A DNA stretch of 43,404 nucleotides from Armatimonadota bacterium (GTDB lineage: Bacteria > Bacillota > Desulfotomaculia > Desulfotomaculales > Nap2-2B). This document shows, piece by piece, positions 6,568 through 13,732 of this stretch (the stretch's first letter is position 1; every line of letters begins with the position of its first letter). The stretch covers positions 1 to 43,404 of the forward strand of contig JAIMBK010000022.1 in assembly GCA_023511535.1 (NCBI GenBank). The letters are read 5' to 3'. A program made the translations under genes and the position numbers. The notes below the pieces were generated by a model that saw only the letters and a list, made by a program, of their open reading frames with translations, had not been told where the DNA came from and did no database searches.

Positions 6568-8496
6568 ATGTTCTGTTTGATACCCATTCATTCCGTTAAA
6601 AACGGCAAATGTTCCTGCGGGAATCCAGACTGCGATTCTCCCGGTAAACACCCGCGTATTCCGAATTGGAAGGAATACCAGGCCCGCAGACCCACGGCTG
6701 AAGAATTGGCCCGGTGGCGGAAGCAATTTCCTGGGTGCAACTGGGCGGTTGTCACCGGCCAGGTATCGGGTGTTATTGTCCTGGACGTTGACGGCCCCGA
6801 GGGTGCGGAAGCAGTTAAGGGGAAACACCTACCGCTAACCTGGGCGGTGCAGACCGGCAAGGGTATTCACTATTATTTCAAGCACCCCGGCTTTTCGGTG
6901 CCCAACGGCGTCCGGGTGCTGCCCGGCGTAGATGTTCGGGGTGACGGCGGCTATGTGGTGGCCCCCGGCAGTGTCCATGCTTCCGGCAGGAAATATGCAT
7001 GGGTGCCCGGCATGAATCCGGAGGACTTACCAGACGGCCCGGCCCCCTGCCCGAAATGGCTTTTGGAACTGCTTCAAGGCAAACGGCAGCCCGGGGGCAA
7101 ACGGGAGAAGGTTAACCCCGTCAACGTCCTGAACGGCGTCCCGGAGGGACTGCGAGATACTACCCTTTTCCGGTATGCCTGCCGTTTACGGACACAGGGG
7201 TTGACGAAGGAAGAGGCCCTGCGGCTGGTGCTGGAGGCGGCCCGGAACTCCCAGCCTCCCTTCCCGGAGGAAACGGCGAAAGAAAAAGTTGAATCGGCCT
7301 GGAAGTACCAAAAGGCCAAAGAAGAGGCCCAGAAATTGAATTTGCCTTCGGGTATCTCGGCCCAGGAACTAATCAACCGGGAATTTCCGGACCCGCTTTG
7401 GGTGGTTCCCGGCCTTCTCCCGGAAGGACTGGCGATTCTGGCCGGACGGCCCAAGATAGGAAAGTCGTGGTTAGCTCTGGGCGTGGCTGTTGCCGTTGCT
7501 TCCGGCGGCATAGCCCTGGGACAAATTAAAGTGGAAAAAGCCAATGTCTTGTATTTGGCCCTGGAGGACGGCCCCCGACGGCTGAAAAACAGGCTAACTT
7601 CCGTTCTGCAAGGTGAGGAGGCCCCGCAGGGACTGCACTTCTTCACTGAGTTCCCCCGGCTTGACCAGGGTGGATTGCAGGCATTGGAAGATGTTATCCA
7701 GGCGCATAACGCGAAACTCCTGATTGTCGATACCGTGGTGAAGCTGCGGCCCCCCGGACGCAGAAACAGCAACGTCTATCAGGAGGATTATGCCGTCATG
7801 GGTGCTTTGAAGACCCTGGCCGACCGGCATAACGCGGCCATTCTGGTGCTCCACCACCAGAACAAACAGGGGTACCTTGATATTCTGGACTCCGTTTCCG
7901 GTTCGACGGGTGTTACGGGTGCGGCGGACACGACCTGGATACTAAGAAGAAGCCGGGGGAAAGCGGATGCCGAATTGTTTGCCGTTGGCCGGGACTTCGA
8001 GGAAAAGGAACTGGCCCTGGAGTTTGACCGGCATACTACGTCATGGTACGCCATAGGGAACGCGGAAGAATACCGGCTTTCCCAGGAACGGCGGGAAATT
8101 ATCGAAATCCTGCGAGAGAACGGCGGTACTCCAATGTCTCCGAACGAAATAGCAGCCATACTCGATAAACCCTACAATGCAGTTAAAAAGCTGGTTTATA
8201 CCATGTCCAAAAGTGGGGAGTTAAAGTCAGTTACCAGGGGGAGATATATTATCGGTAACTTTGGTAACCATGGTAACTTTGGTAACGGTGGTAACTTCGG
8301 TAACTTTGACGAAAAGTTACCGGAGGATAGAGAAAGTTACCGGGAAAGTTACCGAAGCGAAAACCCGGAACGCCTACGGCCACAAGACTTTCCGGGGAAA
8401 GTTACCAAAGTTACCGAGGTTACCAATAATATTCAAGACGTCCCGGACGATTTTTGGGAAAACCTTAAAAGCAAGGTTGATGACTTTCCATTTTAA
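6568..8496 (+). CDS. Primase-polymerase/RepA-like ATPase replication protein
   Basis: A protein of 642 residues in three parts. Residues 1-170 form a bifunctional primase-polymerase (Prim-Pol) domain, with Cys pairs near 15-22, GKHPRIPNW, the catalytic VLDVDG (D73, D75) and GGYVVAPGSVH. Residues about 190-250 are a primase C-terminal helical region. Residues about 270-480 are a RecA-like AAA_25 ATPase, with Walker A GRPKIGKS and Walker B LLIVDT. A winged-helix region follows at about 505-555. The last 80 residues contain a GNF/GNH/GNG tripeptide repeat encoded by an iteron-like array. The protein would start replication of the excised island. The start is ATG with only a weak GGTG site, so translation is probably coupled to the AlpA-like gene. 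Confidence 0.92.
   Translation: MFCLIPIHSVKNGKCSCGNPDCDSPGKHPRIPNWKEYQARRPTAEELARWRKQFPGCNWAVVTGQVSGVIVLDVDGPEGAEAVKGKHLPLTWAVQTGKGIHYYFKHPGFSVPNGVRVLPGVDVRGDGGYVVAPGSVHASGRKYAWVPGMNPEDLPDGPAPCPKWLLELLQGKRQPGGKREKVNPVNVLNGVPEGLRDTTLFRYACRLRTQGLTKEEALRLVLEAARNSQPPFPEETAKEKVESAWKYQKAKEEAQKLNLPSGISAQELINREFPDPLWVVPGLLPEGLAILAGRPKIGKSWLALGVAVAVASGGIALGQIKVEKANVLYLALEDGPRRLKNRLTSVLQGEEAPQGLHFFTEFPRLDQGGLQALEDVIQAHNAKLLIVDTVVKLRPPGRRNSNVYQEDYAVMGALKTLADRHNAAILVLHHQNKQGYLDILDSVSGSTGVTGAADTTWILRRSRGKADAELFAVGRDFEEKELALEFDRHTTSWYAIGNAEEYRLSQERREIIEILRENGGTPMSPNEIAAILDKPYNAVKKLVYTMSKSGELKSVTRGRYIIGNFGNHGNFGNGGNFGNFDEKLPEDRESYRESYRSENPERLRPQDFPGKVTKVTEVTNNIQDVPDDFWENLKSKVDDFPF
8230..8424. repeat. Iteron-like GGTAAC/GTTACC array inside the replication gene
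   Basis: Six GGTAAC copies start at 8254, 8263, 8272, 8281, 8290 and 8299, exactly every nine bases. Inverted copies (GTTACC) start at 8230, 8316, 8336, 8348, 8401, 8410 and 8419; the last three again have nine-base spacing. That is thirteen sites in 195 bp. The nine-base phase gives the three-residue repeat in the protein. The array looks like binding sites for the replication protein, making this the likely replication origin. Confidence 0.75.
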
Positions 8497-8517
8497 TGAA
8501 AGGAGGCCATTTTAACC

Positions 8518-8982
8518 ATGCACAACTTCGACGACCAGTTTAGGCGCGGCCAGGACGGGGAAAAATTCCTGGACGAATTTTTCGCCGGCAAGTTTCACAT
8601 TTACCCTGCCACCCGGCGGCAGCAGCGGCAGGGAATAGACAGGGTTTTCGTCAACCGGGAAACGGGGGAAACCCTCAAGATTGAGTACAAAAGCGACTAC
8701 GCAGCCCACCGGACAGGGAACGCATTTCTGGAGACTGTCAGCGTGGACACCATAGGAAAAAAAGGCTGGATTTACACTTCACGGGCCGACTACTTGATTT
8801 ATTACGTGGTTGACGACCTGCTGATTTACGCCATCAAATTCGACACCCTGCGGCGGCTTTTCCCGGCCTGGCTGAAGAAATACCGGCGCGGGAAGGCGGT
8901 CAACGAAGGATACACCACCCACGGCCTACTGGTCCCGCTTACCGAGTTTGAGAAACACGCCGAGGCGGTCATCTCAGCATGA
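8518..8982 (+). CDS. Putative PD-(D/E)XK nuclease-like protein
   Basis: A protein of 154 residues. The pattern E16, then QGIDRVFVN with D41, then LKIEYKSD with E56-x-K58, fits the PD-(D/E)XK fold, in which the Asp and E-x-K bind metal. The segment after it is predicted beta/alpha and ends without other domains. Small nucleases of this type in phages act as resolvases or in DNA processing, but the exact activity is not readable here. An AAAGGAGG site precedes the ATG. It follows the replication gene by 21 bp and overlaps the next small gene by four bases. Confidence 0.75.
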   Translation: MHNFDDQFRRGQDGEKFLDEFFAGKFHIYPATRRQQRQGIDRVFVNRETGETLKIEYKSDYAAHRTGNAFLETVSVDTIGKKGWIYTSRADYLIYYVVDDLLIYAIKFDTLRRLFPAWLKKYRRGKAVNEGYTTHGLLVPLTEFEKHAEAVISA

Positions 8983-9158
8983 ACAAGGAGCAGAAAAAGT
9001 TGATTGAACTCCGCCTGACCAAATGCCGGCTTTACCTGACCGAACCGGAACTTGTTTCCCTGCTCCGGCATGACCCGGCCTTATGGCAGGAGGCCATCCG
9101 CCGGGCGCAGGCGGCTAGACCGCCGAAGCAACCCGGCACAAAAAAGCTAGAAATTTAA
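8979..9158 (+). CDS. Small hypothetical island protein
   Basis: A 59-residue protein whose ATG overlaps the TGA of the preceding gene (ATGA), indicating translational coupling. It is Leu/Arg-rich and helical, with a basic Pro-containing tail. I recognise no family. The next gene starts 15 bases after its stop, so it is part of the same transcript. Confidence 0.65.
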   Translation: MNKEQKKLIELRLTKCRLYLTEPELVSLLRHDPALWQEAIRRAQAARPPKQPGTKKLEI

Positions 9159-9173
9159 TAGGGAGGATTGATT

Positions 9174-9599
9174 ATGAACCGTGTTCGAGAAATTAGAGAG
9201 GCAAAGGGAATTACCTTGCAAGAGCTGGCAAAAAGGGCTAACCTGATGACAACGTATTTGCAACGGCTGGAAATGTATGGCTGGAAGCGCAGTCAAACAG
9301 GCATGGAGACAGACGAAAAAATTGCTGCGGCATTAGGTGAACCTCTCTGGGAAGTGTTTCCGGAGGTTTACGAATCACCGTACCCCCGGCCTAAAAAACC
9401 CGAACCGCCTCCCAGGGTGGACACCCGAACGCCGGAACAGCAGGAGGAGGACATCCGCCTGATGAACGAAAACCTCAAAAGGCGTGGCAAAATTGACGAT
9501 GAGTTTACACGCTGCGAATATCAGGAAACACAGCCCGGCGTTTATGAAGGTTTTGGAAACTTTAGCGTCTGGCAGCAACTACAAAAACAGAAAAAATGA
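9174..9599 (+). CDS. XRE-family helix-turn-helix protein
   Basis: A protein of 142 residues. Residues 1-60 form a Cro/CI-type helix-turn-helix: REIREAKGITLQELAKRANLMTTYLQRLE. A Pro-rich linker (PRPKKPEPPPRV) and a charged helical C-terminus follow. It could be a repressor or regulator of the island. The ATG at 9174 has GGGAGG seven bases upstream; the TTG at 9168 is too close to that site. It lies in the rightward replication operon. Confidence 0.8.
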   Translation: MNRVREIREAKGITLQELAKRANLMTTYLQRLEMYGWKRSQTGMETDEKIAAALGEPLWEVFPEVYESPYPRPKKPEPPPRVDTRTPEQQEEDIRLMNENLKRRGKIDDEFTRCEYQETQPGVYEGFGNFSVWQQLQKQKK

Positions 9600-9623
9600 C
9601 GGAGAGGAGGTTTCTTCTTTTCC

Positions 9624-9956
9624 ATGAAAACTCTCTCGAAAACTCGCCTTGAGTACAAAAAAGAGGAAGAGGAAGGGAAAGCCCTCCGGGATGAGATGCT
9701 GACTACCGGCGAAAATCCCCTTCTCCTCTGGAGAAAGCGACACAACCTGTCACGGGTAGACCTGGCCGTCCTGGCCGGTATTAGCGTCGGCACTGTTGAA
9801 AAGCTGGAGGTTGGTTATCCTAAGACTATTTCCCAAAAGCTGCTTCTTACCCTTCACGATAAGGCTGGAGTGCCTTATGAATTAGCTGCGTCATACATCC
9901 TCTGGCGAAATTCTCTGGCCGAAAAAGCGAGGGAAAAGGCAACAGGCCGGGGTTAA
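9624..9956 (+). CDS. Helix-turn-helix (XRE-like) protein
   Basis: A protein of 110 residues with a charged N-terminus and a helix-turn-helix at about residues 32-75: LLLWRKRHNLSRVDLAVLAGISVGTVEKLEVGY. The AGGAGG ribosome site lies 13 bases before the ATG, longer than usual, and no nearer start in frame exists. It is the last gene of the rightward operon, and a strong terminator overlaps its stop codon. It may be the counterpart regulator to the preceding HTH protein. Confidence 0.8.
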   Translation: MKTLSKTRLEYKKEEEEGKALRDEMLTTGENPLLLWRKRHNLSRVDLAVLAGISVGTVEKLEVGYPKTISQKLLLTLHDKAGVPYELAASYILWRNSLAEKAREKATGRG

Positions 9957-9978
9957 TTTTTCCCCGGCTTTTCTTTTT
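9946..9978 (+). terminator. Rho-independent terminator
   Basis: GCCGGGG at 9946-9952 pairs with CCCCGGC at 9962-9968, followed by TTTTCTTTTTCTTTT. It ends the AlpA-to-HTH operon of the island and overlaps the last codons of the HTH gene. Confidence 0.9.
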
Positions 9979-10056
9979 CTTTTGTTTTTCTCCCCCGTTT
10001 TCTCCGCAGAAAACCCCCGGAGAAAAACCATTGGGAATATTGGCCGGCAACCAAAG

Positions 10057-10305
10057 TTAGAAACGTTGGTACCACGGTACGAATTTCTGGCCCGGCTTTC
10101 TCATTTTGTACCGGCTTTTCCTCCGGCTGCCGGAACTTTTCTTCCTGGCCGGTGCAGACTGCATGGCCTTTCTTATCTGCCGTTCCGTTTTTTCGTCATA
10201 CTCCCACAATTCGGCCCGGCAGGTGGGACATTCCCAAAAAGCGTCCCCGTGCGCCTTCTTCTCAGTCATCGTTTCCCCGCATAAGGGACAGGTTACTCGT
10301 TCCAT
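10057..10305 (-). CDS. Small zinc-ribbon protein
   Basis: A protein of 82 residues. CPLC at residues 6-9 and CPTC at 26-29 form a zinc ribbon; the rest is strongly basic (KKSSGSRRKSRYKMRK) and ends in a Trp/Tyr-containing tail. Nucleic-acid binding is likely but unproven. No ribosome site precedes the ATG, and a TACAAT box ends seven bases before it, so the mRNA may be leaderless. It diverges from the 10343 gene. Confidence 0.65.
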   Translation of the reverse strand: MERVTCPLCGETMTEKKAHGDAFWECPTCRAELWEYDEKTERQIRKAMQSAPARKKSSGSRRKSRYKMRKPGQKFVPWYQRF

Positions 10306-10311
10306 GTTTTT

Positions 10312-10321
10312 ATTGTATCAT
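10312..10321. promoter_or_regulatory. Overlapping divergent minus-10 boxes
   Basis: TACAAT on the minus strand (10312-10317) and TATCAT on the plus strand (10316-10321) overlap. They lie between two genes whose start codons are only 37 bases apart. The minus-35 regions are weak on both sides, so this is a tentative call. Confidence 0.35.
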
Positions 10322-10342
10322 GTAAAGGGAGGTCTTGAAACT

Positions 10343-10561
10343 ATGCTGGTAAGCCGGGAAGAGTTTCAGACATTCTTTGAGGACCTTTGGGAAAAAGCAA
10401 AGGCCCGACCGAAACAGGCCATTGGCAAAAAGAAACCCCGGCAGCTTATCACTCCTTCTTCCTTCAAGGAGCTTACCCCCTGGTGGAAAGCAGCCCCGGA
10501 CATCCTTTGGGTGAACATCCTCACCGGCCAGGTGTTGGTGAACAGGTGGCCTTTGGAGTAA
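10343..10561 (+). CDS. Small hypothetical island protein
   Basis: A protein of 72 residues. The N-terminus is helical and acidic (SREEFQTFFEDLWEKAK), the middle is basic, and the C-terminus is Trp-rich (PWWKAAPDILWVNILTGQ). I recognise no family. The ATG at 10343 has GGGAGGT nine bases upstream; longer readings begin inside the divergent zinc-ribbon gene. Confidence 0.6.
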   Translation: MLVSREEFQTFFEDLWEKAKARPKQAIGKKKPRQLITPSSFKELTPWWKAAPDILWVNILTGQVLVNRWPLE

Positions 10562-10661
10562 GTTGTCCAAAAACTCTGCGAATGAAAAAACTTTGATTTT
10601 GCTCCCGGATTTACCCCGTCCCGGAACATGGATTTTCCGGGGGGAGGTTTTCCCCCGGTAG

Positions 10662-10970
10662 TGGGTAATAGGCACTATCCGGGCGGAATTGACAACCCTG
10701 GAACGCGGGGAGCATTTAAAACGCCGCAAGGAGATATACGAGGCGAAGTACCCGGAAGCGAAGAAAGGTCAGTATGGCTACAAAGGAAACAAGGTGGTTA
10801 CAAAAGCGGAAAGCGAAATAATTTCGTTTTCCGAAGCCACCGCCGCCAAACTGGGCGTTTCCCCCCGGACGGTGCAACAGGACGGCAAGACCCAGGAAGA
10901 AATAGCGGAGGCGGTGGGGTGCGGTTATAGCGTTTTCCTCCGAAACGGCAAACTTGCCGGAACGGAGTAA
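10662..10970 (+). pseudogene. ParB-like protein remnant
   Basis: The frame opens after a TAG at 10659 and reads IRAELTTLERGEHLKRRKEIYEA, then ISFSEATAAKLGVSPRTVQQD. Both are typical of the middle and HTH part of ParB-like proteins found in mobile elements. The N-terminal ParB/nuclease domain is missing. Directly after the HTH comes GKTQEEIAEAVG, which in relatives stands elsewhere, so part of the coding sequence has been deleted or rearranged. No ribosome site precedes the possible TTG at 10689. It is best read as a decayed gene. Confidence 0.6.
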
Positions 10971-11087
10971 AGCCGCCGCCAACCACCTGGTGGACTTCGA
11001 GCGGTTTTTGGGTATAAAATCGACGGGAAGGGAGACTCTTCGGCCCGGCGGTGCCCCTCCCCCCGGCCCGGCGAAAGGAGGACTAGC

Positions 11088-11330
11088 TTGCCCCGGCGAA
11101 CCACGTTATTCCCTGCCCAGGTAAACCCCTTCCACCAGGTGGAAAGCCTTTGCTGGACATGTTCACGTGCAACCGGCTGCGACTGCCCTTTCTTCTTTGA
11201 GAAAGACCCCCTGGCCGGCCTGGAGGCTGCCGGTGCGACCGCCTACACCCTAGAAACAAAAGAAGGCCCCCTCTTTAAGGTGGTCCGGTGCCTTAAATAC
11301 CGCAAGGGGAAGCTGCGGAAAAAAGCGTAG
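11088..11330 (+). CDS. Small Cys-rich island protein
   Basis: A protein of 80 residues, with the cluster C22-W-T-C25 and GCDCPFF (about residues 30-36) in the first half and a single Cys near the basic tail. Similar Cys-rich small proteins are common in phages and islands of Clostridia; their role is unknown. The TTG start is supported by an AAAGGAGG site eight bases upstream. Confidence 0.6.
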   Translation: MPRRTTLFPAQVNPFHQVESLCWTCSRATGCDCPFFFEKDPLAGLEAAGATAYTLETKEGPLFKVVRCLKYRKGKLRKKA

Positions 11331-11534
11331 GAGCCCCAAATTCGGGCGTATTCCTCCGGGCAGGTATCTCACTATTACCCGGAGTGCTTTCGCCCCATTT
11401 TTGGCCTTCTCTGCCGTTCTCCAGGCTGCGGAAACTTTATGACCCTCCCCTTTCGGCGGGTATTTTTCTGCCATCATTTTTACCAGCTTGTTTACCACCC
11501 ACGGCCTCACCTTTGAAAAGCGAAGGTTGCTCAT
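11250..11534 (-). CDS. Possible small basic protein
   Basis: A frame of about 94 codons from ATG at 11534 (weak GGGTGAT site). The first 60 residues are basic and helical (SNLRFSKVRPWVVNKLVKMMAEKY) and look protein-like. The last 25 residues overlap the opposite Cys-rich gene and look like antisense sequence, so the gene may be truncated or not real. Confidence 0.35.
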   Translation of the reverse strand: MSNLRFSKVRPWVVNKLVKMMAEKYPPKGEGHKVSAAWRTAEKAKNGAKALRVIVRYLPGGIRPNLGLLRFFPQLPLAVFKAPDHLKEGAFFCF

Positions 11535-11706
11535 AATATCACCCTTCTTCATTATCCCCTGGTGAAAAAGTCATCGGCTATTCGCCCCCCTTTTTTAACC
11601 GTTCGCCAAAGCCTTATTCCTGCCGGCCTGAAAAACGTTTAGGAGCGAATAAGGCCGGTGTTCGCATTGAAATTGCCGGGTAAAGGTTATTACGTTTAGA
11701 CCGGCC

Positions 11707-11742
11707 AAAAAACGAAAGAAGGCCGCCCGTTTTCAGGCGGCC
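11707..11742 (-). terminator. Rho-independent terminator of the integrase operon
   Basis: On the minus strand GGCCGCC and GGCGGCC pair around a TGAAAACG-type loop and are followed by TTCTTTCGTTTTTT. The stem overlaps the stop codon of the small gene downstream of the integrase. Confidence 0.85.
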
Positions 11743-11888
11743 CCGTTTTGCATTGCTTCCCGGCGTAGTTCCAGCAACTCTTTTATCTTCTCCAAAGCAA
11801 CCTCCGGCTGGTGTTCGTAAAGCACAAGGTAAGCCTCAATACACCCCAGGCAGGTGACGGCGTCCGTGTAGTCTGGTTGCCATTCCAT
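11733..11888 (-). CDS. Small protein coupled to the integrase
   Basis: A 51-residue protein whose ATG overlaps the integrase stop codon (TAATG), so translation is probably coupled. It is acidic and helical: MEWQPDYTDAVTCLGCIEAY, with a CxxC pair, then an amphipathic ALEKIKELLELRREA helix. It ends on a terminator stem. Function unknown; its position suggests a recombination accessory or directionality protein, which is a guess. Confidence 0.6.
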   Translation of the reverse strand: MEWQPDYTDAVTCLGCIEAYLVLYEHQPEVALEKIKELLELRREAMQNGAA

Positions 11889-12832
11889 TACGGCTTCACC
11901 TTCCTTACCCGGTGCCTTTGCGGAAGGAGGGTATTCAAGGGACTGGCTGCCGTGTTCATTTCCCGTAAATCGGCCTGGGTGAGATTGACGTAACGCCTGG
12001 TCATGGCCAGGGTGCTATGTCCCAGGGTACGCTGGAGACCCAATTCGTAACCCCCGTTGCGGATATAGGTTAGTGCGAAAGCGTGACGCAAGGCATACGG
12101 CCAGATTTTTGTCCCCAGCTTTCGGGAGTACATTTCCATCCTGTCATTCCAGGTATGCCTGTTCAGTGGTGTTCCGCCCTGTGTGCAAAAAACGGGAATG
12201 GTATTCTTCCAGGCCGGATGACGGGAGGAGATCAATTCCCGGACGGCATTGGCCGTAATCGGGAGAATCGGCAACGTCCGGCTTGTTCTCGTTTTGGCCG
12301 TTTCCCTCCGGACGGTGACTTGCAGGGACTTGAAATTAAAATCGTCCGGCAGCAGGGAAAATGCTTCCCCTGGGCGAATACCTGTATCTAAGGTGAGCAG
12401 CAACAAGGCATAGTCCCTCAATCCGGAGAAGGTGGTCTTGTCCGGGAGGGACAAAAGCCGTTCGAGGGTATCGGTGTCGGTGTCCACGACCCGGCCCTCA
12501 TCTTTTTTCTTCTGGAACCCCTCCAAAGGATTCTCCGGGAAGATCCCTTCCTTGACGGCCCATTTGAAGAACGTCCGCAGGTAAATAAGCCGCAGGTTGT
12601 AGGTGGTGGGTTTGCACTCTCTGGACATGTACTCCAGGACGCATTTCCGGACGTTTTTGGGATTGTAGGCGTCCGGGAAATGCTTAAAGAACTGGGTGAC
12701 GTGGTAGCGGTAATCCTCAATCGTTCGCTTGCTTTTCTGTTCCCCCTGCTTCCAGAAAAGGAACTGCTGCAATGCTTCCTCCCAGGTGGCTGGAACGTCC
12801 TTCCGCAGCTTCAGAACTTTTCCCTTAGCCAA
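11888..12832 (-). CDS. int: Tyrosine recombinase/integrase
   Basis: A protein of 314 residues. The N-terminal SAM-like core-binding domain spans residues about 15-105. The catalytic domain has the first Arg in LDTGIRPGE, box II as YALRHAF (Tyr at the usual His of H-x-x-R, a variant seen in other Firmicutes integrases), LGHS, and the nucleophile Tyr in TRRYVN. It would catalyse integration into, and excision from, the tRNA-Leu gene 150 bp away. The TTG start has an AAGGGGG site about nine bases upstream. It is followed by the coupled 51-residue gene. Confidence 0.93.
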   Translation of the reverse strand: MAKGKVLKLRKDVPATWEEALQQFLFWKQGEQKSKRTIEDYRYHVTQFFKHFPDAYNPKNVRKCVLEYMSRECKPTTYNLRLIYLRTFFKWAVKEGIFPENPLEGFQKKKDEGRVVDTDTDTLERLLSLPDKTTFSGLRDYALLLLTLDTGIRPGEAFSLLPDDFNFKSLQVTVRRETAKTRTSRTLPILPITANAVRELISSRHPAWKNTIPVFCTQGGTPLNRHTWNDRMEMYSRKLGTKIWPYALRHAFALTYIRNGGYELGLQRTLGHSTLAMTRRYVNLTQADLREMNTAASPLNTLLPQRHRVRKVKP

Positions 12833-12862
12833 ACTAAAAACCCCCTTCAGTATTTTTGTAAT

Positions 12863-12921
12863 CCGAAGAGGGAATTAGTGCAGTCCGGTGGGGTGATTCA
12901 GTGTCCGCCAACACCACCGGA
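12863..12921. repeat. Right-end repeats, candidate integrase arm sites
   Basis: 12863-12883 is the inverted partner of 5291-5311 at the left end. CAACACCACCGGA at 12909-12921 is an exact direct copy of 5318-5330. CAGTCCGGTGGGGTG at 12881-12895 is a further inverted variant of the same CACCGGACTG motif. All lie between the integrase start and the tRNA. Confidence 0.55.
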
Positions 12922-12982
12922 TTTATTTTTTTTCGGGTGTTTGTGGGAGATGTTTCCAACCCCGAAGGCCCCGAAAATCAAC

Positions 12983-13071
<89 letters not shown>

Positions 13072-13091
13072 GCGTGTTTTCGGCAGCTATA

Positions 13092-13120
13092 ATGCTAACA
13101 TATTAACGGGAAACTGTCAA
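13092..13120 (-). promoter_or_regulatory. Promoter of tRNA-Leu
   Basis: On the minus strand a consensus TTGACA (13115-13120) and TAGCAT (13092-13097) are separated by 17 bases, about 20 bases before the mature tRNA 5' end. It was not moved by the island, which entered from the 3' side. Confidence 0.6.
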
Positions 13121-13121
13121 C

Positions 13122-13532
13122 TTATTTCAGCTGTTCGTATTTGGCGAACACCCTTCCGCAGCGGCAGCCGTAGGTAACCAGGTGGTAGTCCCGGCGTTCC
13201 TGGATGCTTAAGATCCGGACTTTGCTGTTCATCCCGTAGAGGGATTCCCCGCACCAGGGGCACCGCTGGCCGGAAACAAAGTTTCTTGCCCGCACCGTGC
13301 AGAACCCTGGCATTTTAGTGGCTTCTACGGTATAATCAGGGAAGCTGAACCGCGAGATGCGGTAGCGGTCGAGAATAGCCCGGATGGTTTTCAACATTCT
13401 GTCCCGCGCCGCCCCCGTTTGGGAAGTCAGAAAAACTTCGATGGCGGTGCGGATTACCTGCTGGTCTTCGAAAGTAGGAAAGGGGTAAATCCGGGCGGGC
13501 ATGCGGGCATCGCTCCTGTCCTTTTCAGCCAT
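13122..13532 (-). CDS. Hypothetical zinc-binding protein
   Basis: A protein of 136 residues, mostly helical at first, with CPWC in the middle (about 90-93) and C-x-C (CRCGR) near the C-terminus. These could together bind one zinc. No known family is recognised. The start is uncertain: ATG at 13532 has a poor ribosome site, whereas ATG at 13502 follows AGGAG by eleven bases. It lies on the chromosomal side of the tRNA and ends just before the tRNA promoter. Confidence 0.6.
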   Translation of the reverse strand: MAEKDRSDARMPARIYPFPTFEDQQVIRTAIEVFLTSQTGAARDRMLKTIRAILDRYRISRFSFPDYTVEATKMPGFCTVRARNFVSGQRCPWCGESLYGMNSKVRILSIQERRDYHLVTYGCRCGRVFAKYEQLK

Positions 13533-13732
13533 TATTGCCCTTTGGGCCGGTTTTTATCCGGTCCTTTCCGGACCGGGGGATTTGCTTTGCGGCAATCAAA
13601 TTCTAACACCCAAATTTTTTTTGGACAAGCCGGTTGATCAGCCGTTTAGAGAAGTTAGTTTTGAGTTTTGGAAGATTAATTGTTTATAGGTGAGGCGAAT
13701 AAAATTATTTAAAAACTGTTGGGGGGTTTTTT

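Noticed and set aside
8230-8424. CRISPR array
   Set aside because: The repeats are six bases with nine-base period, in both orientations and inside a coding frame; there are no spacers of CRISPR length and no cas genes.
8261-8515. Second frame with VT and KLP repeats at the end of the replication gene
   Set aside because: The repeats are only the iteron array read in another frame; there is no ribosome site.
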